Positions 1-6,507 are shown, counted from the first letter of the stretch. The stretch is DNA of 6,643 nt from Anaerolineae bacterium (GCA_023511475.1 JAIMBM010000177.1:1-6643), one strand, 5' to 3'. Numbers and translations: made by a program. The notes: generated by a model not told the origin, from the sequence alone.

Positions 1-1
1 G

Positions 2-670
2 GGGGGCCTTCTGGCGGGGTTCCCGCTCCCGGGCGGCGCGGCCGCCAGCCGCGGGCCGTTCCGCAGGGCGCTGGCCGCGGTGGAGGCCGCCGGCCTCGAC
101 CCCTCGGCCTTTCCGGCCCTCGGCGCACTGCCCGCCGAGGAAGCCTCGATTGTACGACAGCAGGTCGCCCGCCGCCTCAACACCCCTCTTACGACCTCGG
201 CCGGGCGCCTGTTCGACGCCGTATCGGCCCTGCTCGGCGTCTGCGGGGACACGACCTACGAGGCGCAGGCAGCGATGGAGCTCGAAGCCGTCGCAGCCAC
301 CGGCGACGTGGTGCCATATCCCCTGGAGCTCCGCGAAGAGTCTGGCACCTGGGTGCTGGACTGGCGCCCGATGCTCGAGGCGCTCCTCGCCGACATCCGA
401 GCGGGCGCAGCGGTCCCGGCCATGGCGGCGCGCTTTCACGCCGGTATGGCGGCGGGCATCGTCGCGGCCGTGCAGCGGATCGCGCACGAGAGCGGCCTGC
501 GGACCGTCGCCCTCAGCGGAGGATGCTTCCAGAACCGGCTGCTTCTGGGCTGGACCGCCACCGGGCTCGCGGCTGCCGGGCTCGAGGTGCTGACTCACCG
601 GCAGGTTCCGGCGAACGATGGCGGCGTTGCCCTCGGGCAGGCGGCCATCGCCGCGGCGGCGGCCACGTAG
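2..670 (+). CDS. hypF: Carbamoyltransferase HypF, C-terminal 222 residues (5' end outside window)
   Basis: HypF uses carbamoyl phosphate and ATP to make carbamoyl-AMP and passes the carbamoyl group to the C-terminal Cys of HypE. This is the first step of cyanide ligand synthesis for [NiFe]-hydrogenases in the cytoplasm. The frame is open from base 2 to the TAG at 668-670, and no convincing start lies inside the window. The visible part is the end of the Kae1/TobZ-like carbamoyltransferase domain. Family landmarks in order are LPGG (near base 26), TSAGRLFDAVSALLG (about 194-238), YEAQAAMELEA (about 257-289), ALSGGCFQNRLL (about 509-544) and PANDGGVALGQA (about 608-643). Full HypF proteins are about 750 residues, so the acylphosphatase, zinc-finger and YrdC domains must lie to the left. 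The family call is secure. The gene leads the hypFCDE series but is separated from hypC by a repeat-bearing gap. Confidence 0.95.
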   Translation, partial: GGLLAGFPLPGGAAASRGPFRRALAAVEAAGLDPSAFPALGALPAEEASIVRQQVARRLNTPLTTSAGRLFDAVSALLGVCGDTTYEAQAAMELEAVAATGDVVPYPLELREESGTWVLDWRPMLEALLADIRAGAAVPAMAARFHAGMAAGIVAAVQRIAHESGLRTVALSGGCFQNRLLLGWTATGLAAAGLEVLTHRQVPANDGGVALGQAAIAAAAAT

Positions 671-694
671 AGCAGCCTTCCGCGGCGCCGACAG

Positions 695-790
695 GTAGGG
701 CGGCTTTCCAAGCCGCGGATGGGTAGAGCCGCCGATGGGTAGGGCGGCTTTCTAAGCCGCCGGAAAATGGGGCGGACCTCCCGGGCCGCC
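695..790. repeat. Cluster of short palindromic (hairpin) repeats in the hypF-hypC gap
   Basis: Two 22-nt direct copies lie at 695-716 and 739-760 and differ at one base (C or T in the loop). Each begins GTAGGGCGGCTT and folds as GCGGCTT / AAGCCGC with a 3-nt loop. In the second copy the stem extends to 8 bp. Between them GATGGGTAG occurs twice (718-726 and 734-742), followed by a half unit (AGCCGCC). A third, diverged palindrome at 771-790 pairs GGCGG with CCGCC around a CC/GG inner pair. This looks like a dispersed REP/MITE-like intergenic element present in partial tandem. No T-tract follows any copy, so a rho-independent terminator is not obvious, though an RNA hairpin between hypF and hypC could affect mRNA stability or attenuate transcription. 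Confidence 0.7.
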
Positions 791-805
791 ACCGGTCTTT
801 GGGAC

Positions 806-812
806 GAGAGGA
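806..812 (+). promoter_or_regulatory. Ribosome binding site of hypC
   Basis: GAGAGGA lies 7 nt before the ATG at 820. It supports that start over the in-frame upstream GTG-type start near 799, which would add seven residues before the invariant Met-Cys of HypC. Confidence 0.7.
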
Positions 813-819
813 TGGGATC

Positions 820-1065
820 ATGTGTGTTGCAGTGCCTGCCCTGATCGTATCGATCGAGGGCCAGGAAGCAGAGGTGGACCTCGCCGGGGTGCGCCGACGA
901 ATCGGCCTGCAGCTTGTGCCCGAGGCCACGGTCGGCGACTATGTGCTGGTCCACGCCGGCTTTGCCATCAACGTGCTCGACCCCGATGAGGCCGAGGCTA
1001 CGCTCAAGCTCTTTGCCGAGCTGGATGCCATCGTCGGCGCAGAGGGAGGCGAGGCGCCCTCATGA
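820..1065 (+). CDS. hypC: [NiFe]-hydrogenase maturation chaperone HypC/HupF family
   Basis: HypC is a small OB-fold chaperone. It binds HypD to form the scaffold that receives iron, CO and CN-, then delivers the Fe(CN)2CO unit to the hydrogenase large-subunit precursor. The predicted product has 81 residues, normal for the family. It starts MCVAVP, matching the family start MC(L/V)A(I/V)P; after Met removal Cys2 becomes the N-terminal, essential iron/large-subunit-binding Cys. The block GDYVLVHAGFAI (about 39-50, with His45) is the second family signature. Position 7, usually Gly in the MCLAIPG motif, is Ala here. The start is set by the MC motif and by GAGAGGA 7 nt upstream. The stop overlaps the hypD start (ATGA, 1062-1065), implying translational coupling. 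A cotranscribed paralogue such as HybG cannot be excluded by sequence alone. Confidence 0.96.
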   Translation: MCVAVPALIVSIEGQEAEVDLAGVRRRIGLQLVPEATVGDYVLVHAGFAINVLDPDEAEATLKLFAELDAIVGAEGGEAPS

Positions 1066-2159
1066 GGTACGTCGACGAGTTCCGCGACCCCGCCCGCGCT
1101 CAGGTCCTCCTGCAGCGCATCCGCGACACGGCGCGCCGGCCGGTGCAGCTCATGGAGTTCTGCGGCACGCACACCCATGCCATGTTCCGTCACGGCATCC
1201 GGCAGCTCCTGCCGCCCTCCATCACCATGCTTTCGGGACCCGGCTGCCCGGTCTGCGTGACCTCGGCGGCGGACCTCGACCGGGCCATCGCCCTCGCCAG
1301 CCTGCCGGGCGTGACCCTGACGACCTTTGGCGACATGCTGCGCGTGCCCGGCAGCCGCGGCTCGCTGCAGACGGCGCGCGCTGCCGGCGCAGACGTGCGC
1401 GTCATCTACTCCAGCCTCGACGCCCTCGAGATCGCGCGCCGCGAGCCGGCGCGCACCGTCGTGATCCTCGGTGTAGGGTTCGAGACCACGGCGCCAACCA
1501 TGGCTGCTGCCCTGCTTCAGGCTGAGCAAGAGGGCATCGAGAACCTCCGCCTCTACTCCCTGCACAAGCTGACGCCGCCGGCCATGGCGGCCATCCTTCG
1601 CTCCGGCGAGGTCGCCCTCGATGGGATTCTCGCCCCGGGGCACGTCTCGGCCATCATCGGTTCGTCGGCGTGGGAGTTCGTGGCCCGCGATTTTCACCTG
1701 CCCTGTACGGTTGCGGGCTTTGAGCCGCTCGATATCCTGCAGGGGATCGCCGACCTGGTAGAGCAGTGCGAGGCCGGGATCAGCGAGGTGCACAACGCGT
1801 ATGGCCGGGGGGTCCGCTCCGAGGGCAATCCGGCTGCTCAGGCGCTCCTCGCCGAGGTCTTTGAGGTGTCGGGGGCAGAGTGGCGCGGCCTCGGCAGCGT
1901 GCCGGCGAGCGGACTGGCGTTGCGGGGGCGCTTCCGCCGCTTCGACGCCCGCCCGCTCCTTGACGAGCGCCGACCGGATTGGAGCGAGGCGCGAGAGCCC
2001 GCCGGCTGCCGCTGTGGTGAGGTGCTGCGCGGGGTGCTTGAGCCAACCCGCTGCCCGCTCTTTGGGCGTGCCTGCACCCCCGAGCGGCCCGTCGGGCCGT
2101 GCATGGTATCGTCCGAGGGGAGTTGCGCCGCCCACTACCGGTACGGAGGGACGCGATGA
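1062..2159 (+). CDS. hypD: [NiFe]-hydrogenase maturation Fe-S protein HypD
   Basis: HypD is the iron-sulfur scaffold that, with HypC, holds the iron while CN- from HypE and CO are attached. The 365-residue length is typical. Conserved motifs in order are MEFCGTHTH (Cys34), GPGCPVCVT (Cys62 and Cys65, the redox or iron-binding pair), TFGDMLRVPGS (88-98), GFETTAP (139-145), LHKLTPPAM (167-175) and APGHVSAIIG (191-200). A C-terminal Cys-rich lobe has Cys316, Cys318, Cys331, Cys338, Cys347 and Cys355, within CPLFGRACTP and PVGPCMVSSEGSCAAHY, and supplies the [4Fe-4S] ligands. All the Cys residues expected of an active HypD are present. The ATG overlaps the hypC stop by 4 nt and the TGA overlaps the hypE ATG by 4 nt, so hypC, hypD and hypE are very probably coupled in translation. 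Confidence 0.98.
   Translation: MRYVDEFRDPARAQVLLQRIRDTARRPVQLMEFCGTHTHAMFRHGIRQLLPPSITMLSGPGCPVCVTSAADLDRAIALASLPGVTLTTFGDMLRVPGSRGSLQTARAAGADVRVIYSSLDALEIARREPARTVVILGVGFETTAPTMAAALLQAEQEGIENLRLYSLHKLTPPAMAAILRSGEVALDGILAPGHVSAIIGSSAWEFVARDFHLPCTVAGFEPLDILQGIADLVEQCEAGISEVHNAYGRGVRSEGNPAAQALLAEVFEVSGAEWRGLGSVPASGLALRGRFRRFDARPLLDERRPDWSEAREPAGCRCGEVLRGVLEPTRCPLFGRACTPERPVGPCMVSSEGSCAAHYRYGGTR
2145..2151 (+). promoter_or_regulatory. Ribosome binding site of hypE, inside the hypD 3' end
   Basis: GGAGGGA lies 4 nt before the ATG at 2156 (6 nt from its GGAGG core). It sets the hypE start; a longer in-frame reading from 2099 would add 19 residues that lie inside hypD and do not look like HypE. 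Confidence 0.75.
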
Positions 2160-3166
2160 GCGACACCATCCTGCTCGCCCATGGCTCAGGCGGCCAGCTC
2201 AGCCATGACCTCGTCGCAGAGGTCTTTGTCGCAAGCTTTGCCAACCCCATGCTCGGGCGCCTGGAGGATTCAGCGGTGCTCGCAAACCTCGGGAGCGGCC
2301 GGCTTGCCTTCACCACCGATAGCTACGTCGTCCGTCCACTCTTTTTCCCCGGAGGCGACATCGGCCGGCTTGCCGTGTGCGGCACGATCAACGACCTGGC
2401 CATGAGCGGGGCCCAGCCCCGGTATCTCAGCGCCGCCTTTGTGATCGAGGAGGGCCTGCCCATCGCCGACCTCAGGCGCATCGCCCGGTCCATGGCCGAG
2501 ACGGCGCGCGAGGCGGGGGTCGCGATTGTGACCGGCGACACCAAGGTCGTCGAGCGCGGCCATGGCGATGGCTGCTTCATCACCACGGCGGGGATCGGCG
2601 TGATCCCGGACGGAGTAGATGTCTCCGCCGCCGGCGCCTGGCCCGGCGATGCAGTGCTCGTGAGCGGCACGGTCGGCGACCATGGCATGGCCATCATGAG
2701 CCAGCGCGAGGGGCTGCGCTTCGAGGCCGAGATCGTCAGCGACGTAGCCCCCCTCCATACCCTCGTCCGTGCCATGCTGGAGGTCTGCCCGGAGGTCCAC
2801 TGCCTGCGGGATCCGACGCGCGGTGGCCTCGCGACCACGCTGAACGAGTTGGCGGGCCAGTCGGGGGTCGAAATCGTCATCGAGGAGGCGCGCATCCCCA
2901 TCCGGCCCGCGGTGCAGAGCCTCTGCGAGCTGCTCGGGATCGATCCGCTCTACGTGGCCAACGAGGGCAAGCTGGTAGCGATTGTGCCGGAGGAGGCGGC
3001 CGGGCAGGTTCTGGCTGCGATGAGGGCGCACCCCCTCGGGCGCGACGCCGCCATCATCGGGCGCGTCCGCTCGGGGCGGGCGGGCAGGGTCTCCCTGCGC
3101 ACCACCCTCGGCGCGCACCGCATCCTCGACATGATGGTCGGCGAGCTGCTGCCACGTATCTGCTAG
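2156..3166 (+). CDS. hypE: Carbamoyl-dehydratase HypE (thiocyanate-forming hydrogenase maturation factor)
   Basis: HypE accepts a carbamoyl group from HypF on its C-terminal Cys and dehydrates it with ATP to a thiocyanate, then gives CN- to the HypC-HypD complex. The product is 336 residues, as expected, and belongs to the PurM/SelD/ThiL ATP-binding superfamily. Landmarks are the N-terminal HGSGG (9-13), TTDSYVVRPLFFPGGDIG (53-70), CGTINDLAMSGAQPRYLS (75-92), VTGDTKVVERG (125-135), RDPTRGGLATTLNELA (218-233) and VANEGKLVAIVP (267-278). The protein ends in PRIC, with Cys336 as the carbamoylated residue, directly before TAG at 3164. The start ATG overlaps the hypD stop. It is the last gene of the hyp series here; the next gene converges 22 nt away. 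Confidence 0.98.
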   Translation: MSDTILLAHGSGGQLSHDLVAEVFVASFANPMLGRLEDSAVLANLGSGRLAFTTDSYVVRPLFFPGGDIGRLAVCGTINDLAMSGAQPRYLSAAFVIEEGLPIADLRRIARSMAETAREAGVAIVTGDTKVVERGHGDGCFITTAGIGVIPDGVDVSAAGAWPGDAVLVSGTVGDHGMAIMSQREGLRFEAEIVSDVAPLHTLVRAMLEVCPEVHCLRDPTRGGLATTLNELAGQSGVEIVIEEARIPIRPAVQSLCELLGIDPLYVANEGKLVAIVPEEAAGQVLAAMRAHPLGRDAAIIGRVRSGRAGRVSLRTTLGAHRILDMMVGELLPRIC

Positions 3167-3174
3167 CGCTCTAC

Positions 3175-3210
3175 CGCCGGCTCCGGCGTCACACGGCGCC
3201 TGCCGGCGCC
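3175..3210. terminator. Weak candidate hairpins between converging hypE and ATP-grasp genes
   Basis: The 22 nt between the two stop codons hold CGCCG-GCTC-CGGCG (3175-3188). Just inside the opposing gene's end is GGCGCC-TGCC-GGCGCC (3195-3210). Either could act as a stem at the converging ends, but neither has a T-tract on either strand, so intrinsic termination is not shown. Confidence 0.3.
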
Positions 3211-4628
3211 GCTACGGCCTGCGCCGGCGGCAAGGTAACCGCTTCGCCTTCCTCGCCAAACACCCTGATCCGCCGCCCCGAGGCCACGAGGCGCTCCTGC
3301 ATCTGCTCGACCAGCTCGCGCGCGCGGCCGATATCGCCGGCCAGGGCGACGTAGCCAAAGCGATTGGAGGGCAGCGACGAGATGATGGAGGGGACGATCC
3401 CCTCCCGTCGCCCCCGGATCGGCCACAGGAGCCCCGAGAGGAGCCGCTGCAGGTCGCCCCAGGTGAGGGGCTCGCCCGCGAAGCCCAACTCATTGTTGCT
3501 GATCACCGCCGCCCGCTCCCAGTAGCGCGGGCCGAAGAGGTGCTCGGCTGCCTCGTGGGCGTGCGTGCCACCGGTGCGCCGCGTGTTGACCTCCACGGCG
3601 TAGAGCTTGCCATCGACCCCCGCGACCATATCCATATCAAAGACGCCCACATAGCCGCGGCGGCGCATCTCGCGGGCCACGGCAATGCCCGCCTCCTCGA
3701 TAGTCCTCTGCAGCTCGGGCTCGACCAGGTCGCGGTGCATCTCGACGCCAAAGAAGTAGCCCTTCGCGGTGAGGATCTGCCCGCACAGGTACATGAACTC
3801 GACGTCCCGTGCCGGGTCGGCCGGGATGCGCATCTCGATCGAAGGCGACCCGCCGGCCACACTCGGGTCCATCTCGATCAGCTCTTCGACCACGATCACA
3901 TCGCTGGTCATCTGCCTGTCCCCGGCGAGCCGCGAGCGGATCGCCTCTTCCCATGCGGCGGGGCTGCCGGTTAGCTCGCCCGGCCGCAGGATCACAAAGC
4001 CCACGCCGCTCTGGCTGTTGTTGGGTTTGCAGAGACAGGCCCGCCCCTGCTGCAGGAAGGCTACCGCCAGCCGCGCTGCCTCTTGCGGATTCCGGGCTAC
4101 CGCACCATCCGGGATCTGCACGCCCGGGATGGCGCCCCCAGCCGCACGAAAGAACTCGCGGAATCCGGCCTTCGTGTCGAGATAGTCCCGCGCCTCGAGG
4201 CACTCCCCCGACGGGCACTCGGGCGTCGAGACGTGTAGCCCGGCCCCTCGCAACGCCTCGGCGACGGCGAGGACCCCGAGGCTGCCCACAAAGGAGACGA
4301 GCTCGACTTCGCCCTGCCCGCGCAGGCGGTCCACGATCGACGCCCGGAGGTCCTCCTCCCGCAGGATGTCCTCGCACAGGCTCTCGGTGGGCTCCCGGGG
4401 CGCGAGGTTCTCCAGCTGCGCGTAGTCCATGGCCCGCCTGAGGTAGCGCAGATGGCCGGCATCAACCGGCAGCGATGTGACCACCAGCTTGCGATCGCCG
4501 TGCCAGAGGAGGGCCCGATCCTCGATATAGAACGAGTCCAGCACCTCGTGCTCTCTGAGCACGGGATCGCATATCAGTGCCACGTTATCCCGATAGGCGT
4601 CTACCACGTTGGCGATCACCAGCCGCAC
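3189..4628 (-). CDS. ATP-grasp amino-acid/peptide ligase-like protein (pre-ATP-grasp, PGM1-like)
   Basis: The 479-residue protein probably joins a carboxylate to an amine through an acyl-phosphate; its substrates are unknown. Residues about 1-140 look like a pre-ATP-grasp (Rossmann-like) domain beginning MRLVIANVVDAYRDN. Residues about 145-365 form the ATP-grasp fold: DTKAGFREFF (Lys153), CLCKPNNSQSGVGF (Lys201 plus the Gly-rich loop), VVEELIE (hinge, 246-252), FDMDMV (330-335) and VEVNTRRTGGTHAHE. In the last motif Glu346, Asn348 and Arg350 form the metal/phosphate site, and NxRxxGGTHxH resembles PGM1-type peptide ligases. The tail (about 385-455) resembles the C-terminal cap of that group, and the last 20 residues are Ala/Pro-rich. 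No signal peptide or membrane segment is seen. The GTG start at 4628 has AGGAGG at 4643-4638, 9 nt upstream. The gene lies 118 nt after kamA on the same strand, suggesting beta-lysine as a candidate substrate (inference). Confidence 0.85.
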   Translation of the reverse strand: MRLVIANVVDAYRDNVALICDPVLREHEVLDSFYIEDRALLWHGDRKLVVTSLPVDAGHLRYLRRAMDYAQLENLAPREPTESLCEDILREEDLRASIVDRLRGQGEVELVSFVGSLGVLAVAEALRGAGLHVSTPECPSGECLEARDYLDTKAGFREFFRAAGGAIPGVQIPDGAVARNPQEAARLAVAFLQQGRACLCKPNNSQSGVGFVILRPGELTGSPAAWEEAIRSRLAGDRQMTSDVIVVEELIEMDPSVAGGSPSIEMRIPADPARDVEFMYLCGQILTAKGYFFGVEMHRDLVEPELQRTIEEAGIAVAREMRRRGYVGVFDMDMVAGVDGKLYAVEVNTRRTGGTHAHEAAEHLFGPRYWERAAVISNNELGFAGEPLTWGDLQRLLSGLLWPIRGRREGIVPSIISSLPSNRFGYVALAGDIGRARELVEQMQERLVASGRRIRVFGEEGEAVTLPPAQAVAAPAGAV

Positions 4629-4683
4629 GTGACCATTCCTCCTCGGCCAGCGCGGCAGGGTGCCGCGCCCCGATAACGAAAGC

Positions 4684-4714
4684 CCCAGGGCGCCCTCCTC
4701 CGGGACGCCCTGGG
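4684..4714 (-). terminator. Strong hairpin after kamA; candidate terminator or intercistronic attenuator
   Basis: Read on the - strand, CCCAGGGCG (4714-4706) pairs perfectly with CGCCCTGGG (4692-4684). Inside it is a CCC/GGG pair across a one-base bulge and a 6-nt loop. The tail is GCTTTCGTTAT, only moderately U-rich. It begins 32 nt after the kamA stop and ends 40 nt before the AGGAGG of the ATP-grasp gene. It could end the kamA transcript, lower expression of the third gene, or stabilise the upstream mRNA. No good promoter is visible between it and the ATP-grasp gene, so partial readthrough fits better than full termination. Confidence 0.55.
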
Positions 4715-4746
4715 AACCTGATCGGTTGCGCTGAGAGAGCCTGGCC

Positions 4747-6102
4747 CTAGCTCACCGTCTCGTGAAGCACCACCGGGTTGGGAAGCGCCTCCACCGGGAC
4801 GGCACAGCTGCCTTCCTGCTCGGCGGCACTCGGGACGTCGTTCCCGAGGACCACGCCATTCCCTTCGAGCAGGCCGGCCACGCCGACCTGCGAGTGCCCG
4901 TTGCCCTGGCAGAGCTTGCAGCCCTCCGGGCACTCGCTGCGGTAGCCCGATGGCTGGCGGTAGGCACAGATACGACCCTCAAAGTTGCGCACGATCGCCT
5001 TCTCGTCCGACATCGAGATCAGATACTGTGGCAGGATCGGCACTTTGCCGCCGCCGCCAGGGGCATCGATGCAGAACTGCGGCACCGCCAGGCCCGTCGT
5101 GTGGCCACGCAGGTGCTCGATGATCTCGATACCCTTGGCGACTGACGTCCGAAAATGCTCGATGCCCTGCGACAGATCACACTGGTACAGGTAGTAGGGC
5201 CGCACGCGGATGGTCAGCAGGCGCTGCATCAGCCGCTTCATGATGTGAGGGCAGTCGTTGATGCCCCGCAGCAGCACCGTCTGGCTGCCCAGCGGGATGC
5301 CGGCGTCGACGAGGCGAGCGCAGGCCCGCTCGACCTCGGGTGTGATCTCTGCCGGGTGGTTGAAGTGGATGTTCACGTACAGCGGCTGATAGCGGCGCAG
5401 CATGGCCACGAGCTCTGGCGTGATGCGCTGAGGGAGGAACACGGGAACCCGCGTCCCCAGGCGCAGGATCTCCACGTGCCGGATCGCCCGTAGCCGCGCC
5501 AGCAGGTACTCGATGTGCCGGTCGCCCATGATCAGGGGGTCACCGCCGGAGATCAGCACATCCCGCACCGCCAGAGTCCGCCTCACATAGTCGACGACCC
5601 GGTCCATGGCCTCGACGCTCATGACCTGCTGCCTGGCACCAACGAGCCGCCGACGGGTGCAGTGCCGGCAGTAGGACGCACACTGATCCGTCACGAGCAC
5701 AAGGACACGGTCCGGATAGCGGTGCACGAGCCCTGGCACGGGCGAGTGCCGGTCCTCGCTGAGGGGATCGACCATGTCGGCCTGGCCAACCTGCAGCTCC
5801 TGAACGGTCGGCACAACCTGACGGCGGAGGGGACAGCTCGGGTCGCTCGGATTCAGGAGAGAAGCAAAGTAGGGGGTGATGGCCATCCGCAGATGCTGAA
5901 GAGCGCGAGCCACACCCTCTTCCTCCTCGGGTGTGAGGGTCAGCACGCGCTTGAGGTCTGCCACCCCTGTCAGGCGGTGGCGCATCTGCCAACGCCAGTC
6001 GTTCCACAGTTCGTCCGGAATAGCCTCCCAGTCTGCACTCCTGGGTGAGCAAGGTTCGGGAGGCTTATCCCCAGGAGGCTCCTCGAGCTCCTGCTGCATC
6101 AT
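4747..6102 (-). CDS. kamA: L-lysine 2,3-aminomutase (radical SAM, PLP-dependent)
   Basis: The enzyme converts L-lysine to L-beta-lysine in the cytoplasm using a [4Fe-4S] cluster, S-adenosylmethionine and PLP. The protein has 451 residues; the clostridial enzyme has 416, and the extra length is at both ends. Motifs include DWRWQMRHRL (35-44), SPVPGLVHRYPDRVL (120-134), CASYCRHC (Cys141, Cys145, Cys148; radical SAM cluster), ISGGDPL (184-190, SAM site) and RITPELVAML (226-235). Further on are HFNHP (246-250), YQCDLSQGIEHFRT (306-319) and DAPGGGGK (346-353), where Lys353 is the PLP lysine. Asp309 and Asp346 align with the clostridial pair Asp293/Asp330 that binds the lysine side-chain amine, which argues against glutamate 2,3-aminomutase. 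Cys284 with Cys391, Cys395 and Cys398 matches the inter-subunit zinc site. The length and C-terminal domain argue against EpmB. The ATG at 6102 follows AGGAGG by 8 nt; an ATG codon follows immediately. The 12-nt gap to the PRC gene implies cotranscription. The name ablA is also used. Confidence 0.95.
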   Translation of the reverse strand: MMQQELEEPPGDKPPEPCSPRSADWEAIPDELWNDWRWQMRHRLTGVADLKRVLTLTPEEEEGVARALQHLRMAITPYFASLLNPSDPSCPLRRQVVPTVQELQVGQADMVDPLSEDRHSPVPGLVHRYPDRVLVLVTDQCASYCRHCTRRRLVGARQQVMSVEAMDRVVDYVRRTLAVRDVLISGGDPLIMGDRHIEYLLARLRAIRHVEILRLGTRVPVFLPQRITPELVAMLRRYQPLYVNIHFNHPAEITPEVERACARLVDAGIPLGSQTVLLRGINDCPHIMKRLMQRLLTIRVRPYYLYQCDLSQGIEHFRTSVAKGIEIIEHLRGHTTGLAVPQFCIDAPGGGGKVPILPQYLISMSDEKAIVRNFEGRICAYRQPSGYRSECPEGCKLCQGNGHSQVGVAGLLEGNGVVLGNDVPSAAEQEGSCAVPVEALPNPVVLHETVS

Positions 6103-6110
6103 TCTCCTTT

Positions 6111-6116
6111 CCTCCT
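6111..6116 (-). promoter_or_regulatory. Ribosome binding site of kamA, overlapping the upstream stop codon
   Basis: AGGAGG on the - strand lies 8 nt before the ATG at 6102 and shares bases with the TAG stop (6117-6115) of the PRC-barrel gene. A second purine-rich stretch (AAGGAGA) abuts the ATG. The layout suggests translational coupling of the two genes. Confidence 0.8.
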
Positions 6117-6432
6117 AGTATCCCTCTTCATGGCACGGTCGCGTGGCGCTGCCAGCCTCTGCGGTCCAGAAGTGTGGCAGTCGCTCGACCGCTTCCCGTC
6201 CGACGCACAATACGATCTGTTGGCCCTCGACGCGCTCGACATAGTCGATCGGAATGCTCACCTCGCGCGTGACCACCACAGCTTCCCGCCATACCAGGTA
6301 CAGCGGCCGTCCGCTGGCGGGGTCAACCAGCACGTCGGAGACCTGGCCAACCAGCCCATCCCGGCAATGGATCTCTTTGCCGCGTATCTCGTCTATCACC
6401 TCGCCCATGTGCCACTCTGCCGCATCGCTCAT
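6115..6432 (-). CDS. Small PRC-barrel domain protein
   Basis: This is a 105-residue soluble protein with one PRC-barrel domain, a small beta-barrel found in photosynthetic reaction-centre H subunits, RimM and many stand-alone bacterial proteins of unknown role. The visible pattern is typical: GEVIDEIRGKEIHCRDG-LVGQVSDVLVDPASGRPLYLVW (about 10-48), then VSIPIDYVERVEGQQIVLCVGREAVERLP (about 58-86). The ATG at 6432 was chosen because GGGAGG (6444-6439) lies 6 nt upstream. The frame stays open to the window edge, but that extension is low-complexity and covers the promoter region. No signal peptide or membrane helix is present. It is the first gene of the operon with kamA. Its link to lysine metabolism is not known; it may be a binding or adaptor protein. 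Confidence 0.85.
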   Translation of the reverse strand: MSDAAEWHMGEVIDEIRGKEIHCRDGLVGQVSDVLVDPASGRPLYLVWREAVVVTREVSIPIDYVERVEGQQIVLCVGREAVERLPHFWTAEAGSATRPCHEEGY

Positions 6433-6438
6433 GGCGAG

Positions 6439-6444
6439 CCTCCC
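6439..6444 (-). promoter_or_regulatory. Ribosome binding site of the PRC-barrel gene
   Basis: GGGAGG on the - strand lies 6 nt before the ATG at 6432. It decides this start over longer upstream readings and over the internal ATG at 6408, which has only a weak purine run before it. Confidence 0.7.
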
Positions 6445-6480
6445 GGGCCCATCCGCGGACCATCCGTCGGGCAAGAGAAC

Positions 6481-6507
6481 GCCCCGACCCTCACGTCTGG
6501 CCGGGGC
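6481..6507 (-). promoter_or_regulatory. Hairpin in the 5' leader of the PRC-kamA operon
   Basis: On the - strand GCCCCGGCC (6507-6499) pairs with GGTCGGGGC (6489-6481) over 9 bp, one of them a G-U wobble, with a 9-nt loop. It is followed by the pyrimidine-rich GTTCTCTTGC. It lies between the predicted transcription start (about 6537) and the PRC start codon. It could be an attenuator-like terminator or a structured leader; no known riboswitch consensus was recognised and no leader peptide with repeated codons was found. Confidence 0.45.

Noticed and set aside
939..2135. Long open frame of 398 codons on the - strand opposite hypC and hypD.
   Set aside because: It is a shadow of high-G+C codon usage; hypC and hypD on the + strand have complete family motifs, and the antisense product is low-complexity without a recognisable domain.
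2377..3354. Long + strand open frame of 325 codons overlapping hypE.
   Set aside because: Its product is Arg/Pro/Gly-rich with no domain, and hypE in the other frame is fully conserved. It is a high-G+C artefact.
4616..4636. A six-codon ATG reading frame on the - strand overlapping the GTG start of the ATP-grasp gene.
   Set aside because: Its ATG is only 1 nt from the AGGAGG, too close for good initiation. The GTG at 9-nt spacing gives the family-like N terminus, so it is not called as a gene.
4711..4740. Fragments on the + strand (AACCTGATC and GCTGAGA) that resemble pieces of a TPP riboswitch.
   Set aside because: They occur in the reverse order to a real TPP element, the rest of the consensus is missing, and the genes they would precede lie on the other strand. 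Treated as chance similarity next to the hairpin.
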